The position numbers and the translations under genes are program-made. The notes beneath the pieces are model-generated. The model made no database searches and was not told where the DNA came from. It worked only from the letters and a program-made list of their open reading frames with translations. 64,000 nucleotides of DNA. Source: Branchiostoma floridae. Taxonomy: Eukaryota; Chordata; Leptocardii; Amphioxiformes; Branchiostomatidae. This document shows positions 24,791 to 36,159 of this stretch, piece by piece; position 1 is the stretch's first letter, and the number at the start of each line of letters is the position of its first letter. Where the stretch lies: assembly GCF_000003815.2 (NCBI RefSeq), contig NC_049991.1:2163969-2227968 (forward strand), written 5' to 3'.

Positions 24791-25591
24791 GAACAGGTAG
24801 ATGTCTCTACACTGCAGGTGAGTACCACACCTGGACCAGAGGTGCCACCAGCAACAGATCATGTTCTCATCTCAGTTGTTGTCTCGGCAGTGGTCAGTCT
24901 GGTCGTGCTGTCCATTGTAGTGTTGGTATGGAAGTTGTGGTCATCAAGGGCAAACGCTGAAGATGGGAGGGCCAGCGACGATGCACACTTTTGGACAATC
25001 CCACCTGGAGTTGCCTTCCCCGGCTTGCTGAGGTCGAATTCCCTCCCTGGATGCTCAAATAAGATGGCGTCGGATGACGTAGCCTCTTGTAGGTCATTGC
25101 CAGCTGTACTGGATTCCATCGAGCCTACTTACAGCGACATCCCAGATGACAAAACCACTGCTCAGAGGCCTCTGCCTGGTCTCCCCCACACATACTGGGA
25201 GATTCCAGATGGAGACTCCGGCGTGGTACGGTCAGCTTCTCTCCCTGCAGTAACATGCACACGCGGTGGGGGCGCCCCAGACGACACGGAATCTTGCAGG
25301 TCATTGCCGGCTGTTCTTCTGTCCATAGAGCCCACCTACAGTGAGATCCCAGATCATGTAGCTCTTGCACAGCGCCCTCTGCCTGCTCTCCCGCGCACAA
25401 CATGGGAGAGCCCAGATCATGACGCCGCTGCACAGCGCCCCCTGCCTGCCCTGAGACATACTTACAGTGAGATCCCCGATGATGAGGAGAGAGGACCCAT
25501 GCTTTTCCACCATGATGCTTCAGAGTATTCCCTCCATGTCGTCAGAAACAGGAGACCGCACCGACGAGCCTCCGGGATAACACCACAGTGA
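24791..25591 (+). CDS. Transmembrane segment and proximal cytoplasmic tail of the LRR receptor (same frame, after TGA)
   Basis: It is in the same frame as the ectodomain: EQVDVSTLQVSTTPGPEVPP follows the TGA directly, with no intron needed. A single membrane helix, VLISVVVSAVVSLVVLSIVV, is followed by the basic stop-transfer stretch WKLWSSR, so the intact product would be a type I membrane protein. The tail has repeated proline/tyrosine motifs: TYSDIPDD, TYWEIPDG, TYSEIPDH, TTWESPDH and TYSEIPDD, each near RPLPALP or RSLPAV. Y-x-x-I-P motifs could be phosphotyrosine or SH3/SH2 docking sites (inference). It ends at TGA 25589-25591, where the reading frame shifts by one base. It has no initiator ATG of its own, so it is not an independent gene. 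Confidence 0.75.
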   Translation, partial: EQVDVSTLQVSTTPGPEVPPATDHVLISVVVSAVVSLVVLSIVVLVWKLWSSRANAEDGRASDDAHFWTIPPGVAFPGLLRSNSLPGCSNKMASDDVASCRSLPAVLDSIEPTYSDIPDDKTTAQRPLPGLPHTYWEIPDGDSGVVRSASLPAVTCTRGGGAPDDTESCRSLPAVLLSIEPTYSEIPDHVALAQRPLPALPRTTWESPDHDAAAQRPLPALRHTYSEIPDDEERGPMLFHHDASEYSLHVVRNRRPHRRASGITPQ

Positions 25592-26569
25592 CTGCTTCAA
25601 CCAGACACCGACCCGGAAGATATGGGTCGGCTGACCAGAACAGAGCCCAGCTTAACAGCTTCTATAGAAAGGGCCCCGAGGTCGAAGGCATAAGAGCCTG
25701 TAGACAGCTGAGAACAGCTTTGGTATCCCGGCCTGTTGGCGAAGGTTTGAGGACCTACGTCAACGTCACAGATGCTATCCTGTCCATGGGTCAAAATGTC
25801 ACTGAGGCTCATATCGCCTTCCTCACACCGCCTGGTGCGCACTGGTCTTGGGAGATATCGGAAGATGGAGCCCGTATCACACCACGGCGTGCGTCCCTCC
25901 CTCTTGTCACACTGCCTAACACCTACTGGCCATGGGAGGTACCCGTGCAAGGAACACGTAACACACCACGGCGTGCGTCCCTCCCCCTTGTCACACTGCC
26001 TAACACCTACTGGCCATGGGAGATACCCGTGCAGGGAACACGTAACACACCACGGCGTGCGTCCCTCCCCCGTGTCACACTGTCTAACACCTACTGGCCA
26101 TGGGAGGTACACGTACAGGGAACACGTAACACACCACGGAGCGCGTCCCTCCCCCTTGTCACACTGCCTAACACCTACTGGCCATGGGAGGTACACGTAC
26201 AGGGAACACGTAACACACCACGGCGTGCGTCCCTCCCCCTTGTCACACTGCCTAACACCCACTGGCCATGGGAGATTCCCGTGCAGGGAACACGAAACAC
26301 ACCGCGGCATGCGTCTCTCCCCCGTGTCACACTGCCTAACACCCACTGGCCATGGGAGATGGGAGATACCCGTGCAGGGAACACGTAACACACCACGTCG
26401 CGCGTCCCTCCCCCGTGTCACACTGCCTAACACCTACTGGCCATGTGAGATACCCGTGCAGGGAACACGAAACACACCACGGCGCGCGTCCCTCCCCCTT
26501 GTCACACTGCCTAACACCTACTGACCATGGGAGATTCCAGTGCAGAAAACACCTTTATCCGAGGGGTAA
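25588..26569 (+). pseudogene. Distal tail of the LRR receptor with 84-bp repeats, frameshifted
   Basis: Frame +1 (25588-26388) gives a unique part (YRKGPEVEGIRACRQLRTAL, then YVNVTDAILSMGQNVTEAH) followed by 28-residue repeats built on RRASLPLVTLPNTYWPWE and VPVQGTRNTP. At 26352-26365 a 7-bp duplication (ATGGGAG twice) moves the repeats back into the original frame. There TGG has become TGA at 26522-26524, 15 codons before the next in-frame stop, TAA 26567-26569. The repeats echo the SLP...TYWEIP motif of the proximal tail, so this is the same protein's tail rather than a new gene. Three lesions here, plus the TGA before the membrane segment, argue for a pseudogene; sequence errors are an alternative. 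Confidence 0.72.
25867..26524 (+). repeat. 84-bp coding tandem repeat, about 8 copies
   Basis: CTAACACCTACTGGCCATGG recurs at 84-bp spacing near 25917, 26002, 26086, 26170, 26254 and 26338, then after the 7-bp duplication near 26429 and 26513. Units differ by a handful of substitutions, suggesting recent amplification or homogenisation. The opposite strand is open through the same repeats only because 84 is a multiple of three. Confidence 0.92.
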
Positions 26570-27200
26570 CATATTTCCGTTGTTATAAAGAAGAAATGCA
26601 GTTCACAATGGCAAATGTTGGTACGTACATCTGGAAATTGGCACATCAAAACCTCGTGTGTATTTGGCACACTGTTGATTGTTGATATATCAAACAATTA
26701 TTTTATTAAATATCGCAGTTTATAACCATAGTCCGACTTCATATCGCAGTTTGTAACCAAATGTCTGAATACCATGTTTTTAAAAACAACGGATATAGGT
26801 TATCCTGCGGAGAAAGGTGAACTAGCGTAACATTCTCCATTCATTTTCGTCATTTCAATTCTTCAGTTTTGCAAAGACATGGATGTATACCCTTACCACG
26901 TCAAGGTAGACCCAAAATTGTATATTCAAAATTCAAGATAGTTGAAGTTTAAATTATTATTGGCTCAGTCGCAAATGTTCTTTGAACCTATCTGAGCAAA
27001 ACCACTTGCAAATCAAACCGTCTCCTTTACAAAACATTCTGTTGAATCATGACCCAAAATAATAATGCTTGGTTCACCTCTGCTTCACTGAAGTTATTGT
27101 TATATTTCAGCCATACATAGTATGGTGAAATATATTGTATTCGTAATGTTTCTTCTTTCTTCTTCTCCTGTCAAATCTTCAAAGTGATTCATCTCCGCCG
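26570..27200. other. 3' flank of the LRR gene, no gene seen
   Basis: A/T-rich. ATATCGCAGTTTATAACCA and ATATCGCAGTTTGTAACCA form a short direct repeat near 26711 and 26743. No canonical AATAAA is close to the stop. Confidence 0.45.
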
Positions 27201-27900
27201 TTCCTGGACCGAATGACCTGAAATTTGGCACAGGGGTAGAATGGGCCAATACCTTGATGCCTTTTTCTCAGTTTTTTCATATCTGCCTCTAAAATGATTT
27301 TATTAAGGTTTTTTGGTCAATTTTAGACCAAAACTGTATATTTTGGCCCCTGTACCCTGGTATTACAACCAAATGAGCTGAAATTTGACAGAGATGTGCC
27401 TTGATAATGCCCCCATATAAATTCGATAACACTTTTGGTGTACAGTACAACAAAATGCTTATTTTTGCGATTTTTTGACCAATTTTTGACCAAAAAAGGA
27501 CACTTTTGGCCCCTGTACCCTGGTATTACAACCAAATGAGCTGAAATTTGACAGAGATGTGCCCTGATAATGCCCCCATATAAATTCAATAACACTTTTG
27601 GTGTACAGTACAAAAAAATGCTTATTTTTGCGATTTTTTGACCAATTTTTGACCAAAAAAGGACACTTTTGGCTCCTGTACCTTGGTATTGCAACCGAAT
27701 GAGCTGAAATTTGACACAGATGTGCCTTGATAATCCCTTCATATAAATTCCATAACACTTTTGGTGTACAGTGCAACAAAATGCTTATTTTTGCGATTTT
27801 TGGCCAATTTTTGACCAAAAAAGGACACTTTTGGCACCTGTACCCTGGTATTACAATTAAATGACCTGAAATTTGGTATAGATAGGCATTAGATACTTGG
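27200..27900. repeat. 163-bp tandem repeat, about 4 copies
   Basis: GGCCCCTGTACCCTGGTATT starts at 27345 and 27508, with variants at 27671 and 27833 (spacing 163, 163, 162). Each unit carries GAGCTGAAATTTGACAGAGA, CCATATAAATTC and TTTTTGACCAAAAAAGGACA. The minus-strand frames of 139 and 205 codons are translations of this array. A weaker initial copy begins near 27195. Confidence 0.9.
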
Positions 27901-29140
27901 TAACAAGATTCAAGTAAAATTTTTGACATAAACAACTTTAAAATGATTAATTTTGGCACTTTTCTGAGGGGAAATTTGTTTTCTTTTGGCCTCCTGACGT
28001 GACCTTCCGTGACCCCGCACAGAGCCACACCTGTGCGCGTCAGCCGGAGAGTTAATTGAATCAAAGACCTAGCCAATCAGCGAAGAGGAAGCCAAAGGCT
28101 AATTAATATTCATAAGCGGGGCCTCATGATCCCGCATATAGCAGTGTTCCCGCCAGGGGGAGCGAAGCCCGCCTAAGGCTCTCGCATTTTAGACTATTCA
28201 GAAGGCTTTATATTGTATCAGTTCTTAGGTGCATATCTATGATAATCGCATCAGTCACTTAACTTCTCTTCAGGAGTTTAGCGTAACACTATGTCAGGTC
28301 AAACCGTCAAAGGCAACTAAAAACAAACTTTAACGTTACTGAGTTCAACAGTACTTATAACTTGTTATCCGAAGTTGAAACGCTAGCGATGGTATTTTCG
28401 CTGCGCTGTTAGCTCCGTGCGACTGTTGTTGACGGTCTTATAACGGTGTATTTTGCACCCCTGTACCCTGGTATGAGTAACATTTGGTATAGATAGGCAT
28501 AAGATAGTTGGTAAAATGATCCAAGTGAAATTTTTGGCATAAAGTACTGTAAAAGGCTTAATTACAGCACTTTTTTGGGGGGAAATTGGTTTTCTTTCGT
28601 TCTCCATGCCATGACCTTTCGGACGTTCACCCCACAGAGCCGACATCTGCACCTGCGTCTAGCCGGCAGGAAGAGTTAATTCAATTAATGGTTCAGCCAA
28701 TCAGCGAAGAGGAAAGCGAAGGCTAATTAATATTCATAAGCGGGACCACACAATACGTTAACTTGAAGACTCAGGCCGTACAGACTTCTCGCCAGGATTT
28801 TTTCAAAGCGTCGGACAGGGGTCCGGGGGCCGCCGAATGTCCCTGGCGGGGACCATTAGACTATTGAGAAGGCTTCTTTTATCAGTTTTTTTAGGGCCAT
28901 ATCTACGATAATCGTAGCAGTCACTTACTTCTCTTCAGCAGTTTGACTTTAAAATATTTCGGGTCAAAGCTTCAAAGACAACTAAAACCTCATAAACAAC
29001 AAACTTTACTTAGCTCAACAGTATACAAAAATATTGTACGGGTTGCCATCCTTAGTTGAAGCGCTTATTTATAGCGCTAGTATCTTCGCTGCGCCGTTAG
29101 CCGCCGTGCGACTTTTGTTGACGGTCTGATATCCCTACGT
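27833..29140. repeat. Two tandem copies of a block of about 0.65 kb
   Basis: Copy 1 (27833-28442) and copy 2 (28456-29135) share, in order: TTTGGTATAGATAGGCAT, AGCCAATCAGCGAAGAGGAA, GGCTAATTAATATTCATAAG, AGACTATT(C/G)AGAAGGCTT, ACGATAATCG-like text, TTCTCTTCAG, and TTCGCTGCGC then CCGTGCGACT then GTTGACGGTCT. The CCAAT box and TAATTAATATTC are promoter-like, but no adjoining gene is visible. Confidence 0.82.
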
Positions 29141-32100
29141 CGCCGCCTCGCTGATATTCCCACGGACATGTTTCAAGAAAAATACCCAGCAAAAAATGCT
29201 GTTCTGCGTCAAATTCTATTCTATAAAACATGTGGGACTCAGTGTTACAGTCTAAATATTTTGTAGAAGCACCGCTGTAGGAAAGAAGGTCCAAGCAATG
29301 TAAAACATCACGTAGCATGAAGTTCGCTGTCAACTGGCACACAGCACATGACTGTTTGAAACTCTAAGTCTAATCAACAGCCGTGTTTGATTGATAGCCG
29401 GCGGTCCTTTGATGAAGTCGGCGAAAGGTGCGTTAGTTAGAAAATCTGCGTTTAGTTTTGATACGTAATTATAAGTTAGACAGTGGCGAGAATGATTATT
29501 AATTGATGATAATGTGATGAACTTAATTGTACATCTAAACAATTGGCTTACCTGTGCAATGTTTATATGATTAATGATCAGTGTACTGAAATCATGTGTA
29601 ACGTATGGCTCCTAGTCAATAGATCAGCATTTTCTCTGTAGTGACCACCTGTCTATAGTGGCCACATTTCCTAGTGCTGTTGTTGTTTGACATAAACTTT
29701 GAACATTTAAATTGTAAGTAACTTTAAACTGCCAGAGTTTCAGCCCAATAAAACACTCTCAGCGCCAGGGTATGAACAGACTGACCAGACAGACGAAAAT
29801 AGATCCTCGAACAAGGTTCAATCGTATCTTCCGGGTCTGGCAGGAAGTTGTTAAACTAAAATAAGAATAGGCTCGATGGCTGATTGCATACAAAGTAAAA
29901 CAGTTTAACAGTTTTACAGCTTGAAGAAAACAAACGCTCCTACAGTACCTGCACCTGCTTGATAATTATTAAATCGTATGCCCTACTTGAATAAAAAACG
30001 TTCACTGCAATAATAAATGTACCCACATCACAAGGAGCTTATACTTTTTAAAACTTACACCTAGTTATCGTACTGAAAATTGTTAATGACATTACATGAA
30101 GTCATTCAACAATTTTCAGTCATGATGAAAATTTTCTGAATGGAAGGTGTGATTATTGTCATTTTCTGAAAAATAGAAGCAAGCTCTGTTTTTACCTGGA
30201 ATCAATTCACAATACCAGTCCACTTTGGGGGATAATGTACTGTTAAGAGGATGTTCCATTTTTGCGCAGGGGTGATTTGGAACAGTCCAATGTTGCGTGG
30301 AAAGGGGTATGGCTGAAATATGCTGTATTTGCTCTTAAGCAAATGTCGGCCTTTCTAGTTTTTTGTGTGTCTGTCAGTACTTCCGGATATTTTGACCAGC
30401 AATAACATAAAGAGCACTGTGTGGATTGTGATGATATTTGTTATGTGGGGGGGGGGGGGGGCGTTGGCTCTTGGCGGCTTTCCTTAGCACAGCAGCGGAA
30501 CTTCTCTTTTTCTTCTAATTTCATTTTTGCCCCTTACACTCTATGGTCTTGAGTGGGAGGGGGAGGGGGTAAATACCTTTGATATCAAACATGGTGACTG
30601 AGTTATTGGGGACCTCTTGCAGTTTGTTCTGGAACTGCATGCAGAGCGTTTTTATCAAAAACTTTCAAAAAGGGTAAGAAACAATAACGGATTTCTTTAT
30701 TTCGCACATGCAGGTAATTCAAAAGAACATAAACAATAGAATGCAAATTGTGCAAATTTGGACTAACTTTGCATAATTGATAAGGAAATAAAAGAAATAT
30801 ATAATGATGTAAACATTTACCAAATCAAATTTCACCCCACTCCATAATCTAAAATATAGAAAGTGTAAGACAGTGATAATTAACCACTCTGAAAAGCACG
30901 ACTTGGCCTGTTTTTCATGAACAAAAAATAACATCTGATACCATTACGAATCATCTTTGCTCTTTCTCTTTTAGTTTTAATTAATTCATTTCATTCTTCC
31001 AAAAACATTGGCTGCATCTACGGTCTCCATGCAACGCGTTTTTCTCCTACAAGAAAAGAAATCCTCTCCTATATTACACTAAAAGATTAGATACTGCAGT
31101 ACTACTGTGTATTGGCTGTAAAAATATCAAAGTGTAGTTAATGTATCATTCACACAACGATGACGGTGGCTGTTCTGTTAAAGGCTGAGATTATGTAACA
31201 TTTTGGCCCCGAAAATGAAATTATTCTGGAGAACAAACCTTTCATGTGAATGACACAAACAACCACTTTCAGCATAATTTTGCATCATTTGGTGTATTCC
31301 TGGTGTTTGTGAACTGTACAAAATAAGCTAGACAAGATCTGCCTTTTTCTGAAACCATCGCAAATTTGACCGTTCTGTTTTAACAACAACATAATGGTCA
31401 TTTAACTTCATATATGTACCTTTAACATACATATAGCATTATCCTGTTTAAAGTAACCTCATCCAATTACATTACAATATCTTAGTCTGACACCAGGTCC
31501 TGTTACCTCTGTCCAGAAAACAAATTACTAGTATTTGACATATTCATAGATGGCCAAAAATCTTTTTAGAAATAATTTCTTACTTGATGAAATGACATCT
31601 CACACTTCCAGGTATACTTAAATGACAAAAACGCAGATATTTTATGGAAAAATGTCAACCTTTCACATTCTTAATGTCATGCGTCATATATTTTGATACA
31701 CATCACGTAATCGAAAAAAAAACTCAGGTTGCACAATATGCGCTCAAATTAAGCTAGAAAAATACTAACTGTACCTTGTTATTTAGATTAATTGAAAATA
31801 TCTTTAAAAGTTCTCTTGTGGGTCATATCTTTCAATGACCACAAGTCACGACTATATGACCCTATCAAGCAACATTCTAAAAAAGTCCCAAAACTTTAAG
31901 GTTCTGAGAGTCTTTTTTAAAGTTTCTTCTTTTTTAGAGATGAGATGGGATGGGTTGGGTTGGGTTGGGTAATAGACATCATGGCCAAGTGATTTGTTTT
32001 ATACCTGAACATTTATCATAAATATGATGACGAAAAAAAAATGCTATTAATGTACATATTCTGGTAACGTGTAAGAAAGTATAAAAATACAGGCTCACAA

Positions 32101-33147
32101 AAAAATACAAAACAACAAACTAAAATGTAAAAAAAAAAGTTTCACTATTATGATTTTGCAATTAGAAGTGATGTTATTGTTTTCTTGTCTCGTAAATATT
32201 TAATGTAATCTTTATAACGTAATGACATTTTTTTCTTGAATATTAGTGTAAAGTACATAATCATGTAAATGGAACCAGTATCAGACGCTTATGTTATGTT
32301 ACTAGGACATTAAAAGCAAGATTATAGCAAGAATGTTACACGTGGAATGATATATCTATCTATCTATCTATATATTTAAATAGAAAAAGATTAAAATATC
32401 TATTTGGCTTGATGTCAATGGGAGAGCCAACTATGTCTACCTGTATGTCAGGCAAAGAGGGGGGGGGGTATTTTGTAGTCAAACTGTTTGTTTGTATGGG
32501 GGGGGGTCTAGAGTATTGATTTGGCGTCTTGTTGTGTTTATTGTGGGCTCAACAGGCCAATAAGAAACATACGTTTACTAAGAACTACTTTTCAAACGAA
32601 AGCTGACAAAAAAGAGTTAGCTGATGAGTGTCTTGAATGTGTTTAGTTTATCACTTTGCGGCAGATATTTTGTGGTTAACTGCTAGAACATTACGCCTGC
32701 TGCCAAATTAAATTCCGCTGTAGCAAGCAAGTATGAATATGTACAAGATGTAACGTTATATTATAGTGGCACGTGAGAGCGACAGTCAGCGCAATGGGAG
32801 CATAATATTGTATCCATTCAGCAAATAATCTTAGGAAAAGAATTTCAAATCTAAATATTTGCAACACTACTGAACCAATGAGCTGTGACTGTCAGGCCTC
32901 GAAATATCGGAGCAAAAGGTAGAATGACGTCATGTTGAGGGCAAATCGCAGAACTGGTTGTTGATTTCAAATCGGCATCTCAACTCACAACAATCATGGA
33001 CTGAGCATGAATAACGTTATTTCGTGTTGCGTGCGGTGAACAGATGAATGGCAATGAATCTCAAAATCCAGCCAAGGTATTTCTTCCAGTCTCATGTTGG
33101 AAGACGGCCACATCTTTAAGACTCCACCACACGTCTGGAAGACAGTG
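29141..33147. other. 4 kb without a recognisable gene; simple repeats only
   Basis: Features noted: a G14 run at 30449-30462; GGGTT repeats at 31949-31968; (TATC)n at 32349-32368; and G runs near 32460 and 32501. The rest is A/T-rich with short frames lacking domains. ATAGTGGCCAC text near 29657 may be a repeat fragment. Confidence 0.5.
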
Positions 33148-33231
33148 CAGACAAACCAAATTTGGATATATGGTAGATATGAACTTTCTAAGTAATAAAA
33201 ATATATAATGAGAAGAAAATGTTCCTCTTAA

Positions 33232-33888
33232 GGTTCCGGTTCGGAATTTCAAGTGACCAGATGACCAAATAGTCCCTAAGAATAAGACGCAAATCAGAGG
33301 TTGTCTCCATAGTTTTGGCTCTAGATTTTTCGGCTATCGCTTTAGAAGTCTATAATCTTTTATACTTCTCCAAATGCTTGTTGTTCGTAGCGTTTTATGG
33401 TGTCGGAGATTTGATCGTGCGGCGAACACTTCCTGGTATTAGTGCGCGCGATAGCGGTAAAGCGTTTCGTCACCTGATTACCCAGATCGTGCGTTCTATG
33501 TGCGTTTTGGGTGTTTTAGCGCCATCGGAGCTCGCGGAAAACGTATCGGATAACTTTTTTTCCTTTTTACTCAGTATACAGAAGAAGTATTGACCTTCAT
33601 TGCCATATCAGTCATTATCCCAGGAAAACTCATTTTTTCCGTGTAGCGGCCTGTAAAAAATGGCCCCAAATGAGCAATTTTTGGATGAAAAGCTTATATT
33701 TTTGATGTTTTTTACCAAAAATAACATTTCTACAGAAAATGTCAAATGAGTCTGTCGGTCAGCGACAACACACACTTTTCTATCGGAAGTATTGAATTAT
33801 CCGAAAAACGATGTTTTGAGAAGCGCTAGTGCTTTTCTCAGAGACAGTCGAATCGGCCCCAAATCCTTAAAAAACTCCGAACCGAACC
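33232..33888 (+). mobile_element. Element A1: inverted-repeat element at a TTAA site
   Basis: It starts GGTTCCGGTTCGGAATTTC and ends AACTCCGAACCGAACC; the inverted repeat is GGTTCCGGTTCGGA with one base lost at the right end. TTAA flanks it on both sides (33228-33231, 33889-33892). A TTAA target is the hallmark of piggyBac-type transposases, although the GGTTCC terminus is not the usual piggyBac end. The 92-codon frame 33315-33593 has no known domain. Confidence 0.88.
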
Positions 33889-33892
33889 TTAA

Positions 33893-35024
33893 TAGGGCGC
33901 CGCTTGTACCTTATATGACGTCATAGATGCGTAATTTCGACGCATTTTAATGTTGTCATCAGATGTCGTGATATTATGTAAAAAAAACCACCGTTTTGTA
34001 TTTTTCTAGTTAAAAAGTCAGCATATTCATTTACAGGCTATTGGCGCCCCCTTCCCCCCTTTTCACCCCCCCCCCCCCCTTAGAACTACTATTACGGGCA
34101 ACTTTAATCGTTTCTAGCGGGCAGAATTTTCCAAAATCATATCATTCTCTATGTCATTTGATTGGGGCCGGCCTTTGTCGTTCACCTATCGCATATATGT
34201 TCGCGATGCCGTTCATTAGTATGGCTTAAATTGGTATTAAAGCTGAAATCTTGGTGCTTTAAGCCCTAACTCAAGGCGAAACTGGGTTTACTGACTTTCG
34301 GTTCATAGCTCCTTAACGCGGCGATCTTTTTTTCTCTCGGTGGTATGTAGTAGTAGCCTACTAAAAGTACTACACATCTCTGCCGCGCTTATTCAAACTG
34401 CCCGCTTCTAGCGCCGACAATAAGATCCAGTTTGTGCTTTGCACTGTGTAAGAATGCATTCTTGCACGCATTTGAGGAGCATTGTGCTTCTTAAGGGGCC
34501 GTCCACGGCTAAGTAGCTAAGAGTTTGGTGTCGGACGCGTTTGATTCTGAAAGTGTGAGATCTGGTCTGCCGCTCCATGTCAAAATCTGGCACATTCTTC
34601 ATTTTACTTACAAGCGACGAACTTAAAACGCGACCCCCTGCTGTTTTCCTTGAGCAACCGATGACGTCACTCCGTGACGTCAGCGATGCCAACTTTTTAA
34701 GACGGTTTTCTGCCGATGTGCAGCACCGAAACGACGGAGAGTGCACATACTTTCCCGGAAAAGTTCATGGGCAGACTTGGCACCCCATTTTTTCCGTTTT
34801 CAGAAAAGCGATGTCAGAAAAAAGCAAGTTTTTTAATGTTTCTCCATTATGACGTAGTTCCAATATGCATCTAGGCCTGACAGCCTCAAAACACAGTGAT
34901 TTTGACTTGACTTTAAACCACTCCTGTGGGAAAAGTAACCATCGCAGACAAACCAAATTTGGATATATGGTAGATATGAACTTTCTAAGTAATAAAAATA
35001 TATAATGAGAAGAAAATGTTCCTC
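33893..35024 (+). repeat. B unit 1 (type a)
   Basis: It runs from TAGGGCGCCGCTTGTACC to AGAAGAAAATGTTCCTC. It contains a poly-C tract near 34066-34079, three perfect TGACGTCA sites (33916, 34662, 34675) and a T7 run. Diagnostic variants CACTGTG, GGGGCCG and TTTTTTAAGACGG match B4 and not B2 or B3. No protein or RNA gene recognised. Confidence 0.9.
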
Positions 35025-35028
35025 TTAA

Positions 35029-35253
35029 GGTTCCGGTTCGGAATTTCAAGTGACCAGATGACCAAATAGTCCCTAAGAATAAGACGCAAATCAGAGGTTG
35101 TCTCCATAGTTTTGGCTCTAGATTTTTCGGCTATCGCTTTAGAAGTCTATAATCTTTTATACTTCTCCAAATGCTTGTTCCTCCCCCCTTTTCACCCCCC
35201 CCCCCCCTTTGATCGTGCGGCGAACACTTCCTGGTATTAGTGCGCGCGATAGC
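35029..35253 (+). mobile_element. Element A2: truncated mosaic of A and B sequence
   Basis: The TTAA and A left end are intact to about 35180 (AAATGCTTGTTC). Then comes a CTCCCCCCTTTTCACC plus C-run segment found otherwise only inside B units, then A sequence again (TGATCGTGCGGCGAACACTT to GCGCGATAGC), then B sequence (AGAATTTTCC). The A right end is missing. Confidence 0.85.
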
Positions 35254-36155
35254 AGAATTTTCCAAAATCATATCATTCTCTATGTCATTTGATTGGGGCC
35301 GGCCTTTGTCGTTCACCTATCGAATAAATGTTCCCGATGCCGTTCATTAGTATGGCTTAAATTGGTATTAAAGCTGAAATCTTGGGGCTTTAAGCCCTAA
35401 CTCAAGGCGAAACTGGGTTTACTGACTTTCGGTTCATAGCTCCTTAAAGCGGCGATCTTTTTTTCCCTCGGTGGTATGTAGTAGTAGCCTACTAAAAGTA
35501 CTACACATCTCTGCCGCGCTTATTCAAACTGCCCGCTTCTAGCGCCGACAATAAGATCCAGTTTGTGCTTTGCAGTGTGTAAGAATGCATTCTTGCACGC
35601 ATTTGAGGAGCATTGTGCTTCTTAAGTGGCCGTCCACGGCTAAGTAGCTAAGAGTTTGGTGTCGGACGCGTTTGATTCTGAAAGTGTGAGATCTGGTCTG
35701 CCGCTCCATGTCAAAATCTGGCACATTCTTCATTTTACTTACAAGCGACGAACTTAAAACGCGACCCCCTGCTGTTTTCCTTGAGCAACCGATGACGTCA
35801 CTCCGTGACGTCAGCGATGCCAACTTTCTAAGACGGTTTTCTGCCGATGTGCAGCACCGAAACGACGGAGAGTGCACATACTTTCCCGGAAAAGTTCATG
35901 GGCAGACTTGGCACCCCTTTTTTTCCGTTTTCAGAAAAGCGATGTCAGAAAAAAGCAAGTTTTTTAATGTTTCTCCATTATGACGTAGTTCCAATATGCA
36001 TCTAGGCCTGACAGTCTCAAAACACAGTGTTTTTGACTTGACTTTAAACCGCTCCTGTGGGAAAAGTAACCATCGCAGACAAACCAAATTTGGATATATG
36101 GTAGATATGAACTTTCTAAGTAATAAAAATATATAATGAGAAGAAAATGTTCCTC
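35254..36155 (+). repeat. B unit 2 (type b, 5' part missing)
   Basis: It begins at AGAATTTTCCAAAATC and lacks roughly the first 230-270 bp of a full unit, including the first TGACGTCA. The paired sites at 35793 and 35806 are kept. Variants CAGTGTG, GTGGCCG and TTTCTAAGACGG group it with B3. Confidence 0.88.
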
Positions 36156-36159
36156 TTAA

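Noticed and set aside
24076-24828. 250-codon minus-strand frame opposite the LRR ectodomain
   Set aside because: No domain or signal. It overlaps the clearly coding plus-strand ectodomain.
25597-26433. 278-codon minus-strand frame opposite the receptor tail
   Set aside because: It is a shadow of the 84-bp repeat, whose length is a multiple of three, so several frames stay open. The plus frame carries the motif continuity with the proximal tail.
27323-28076. 139- and 205-codon minus-strand frames
   Set aside because: They translate the 163-bp tandem array; the repeated peptide simply mirrors the DNA repeat.
31949-31968. GGGTT repeats as interstitial telomere
   Set aside because: The unit is GGGTT, not the TTAGGG expected for a chordate telomere, and there are only three or four copies.
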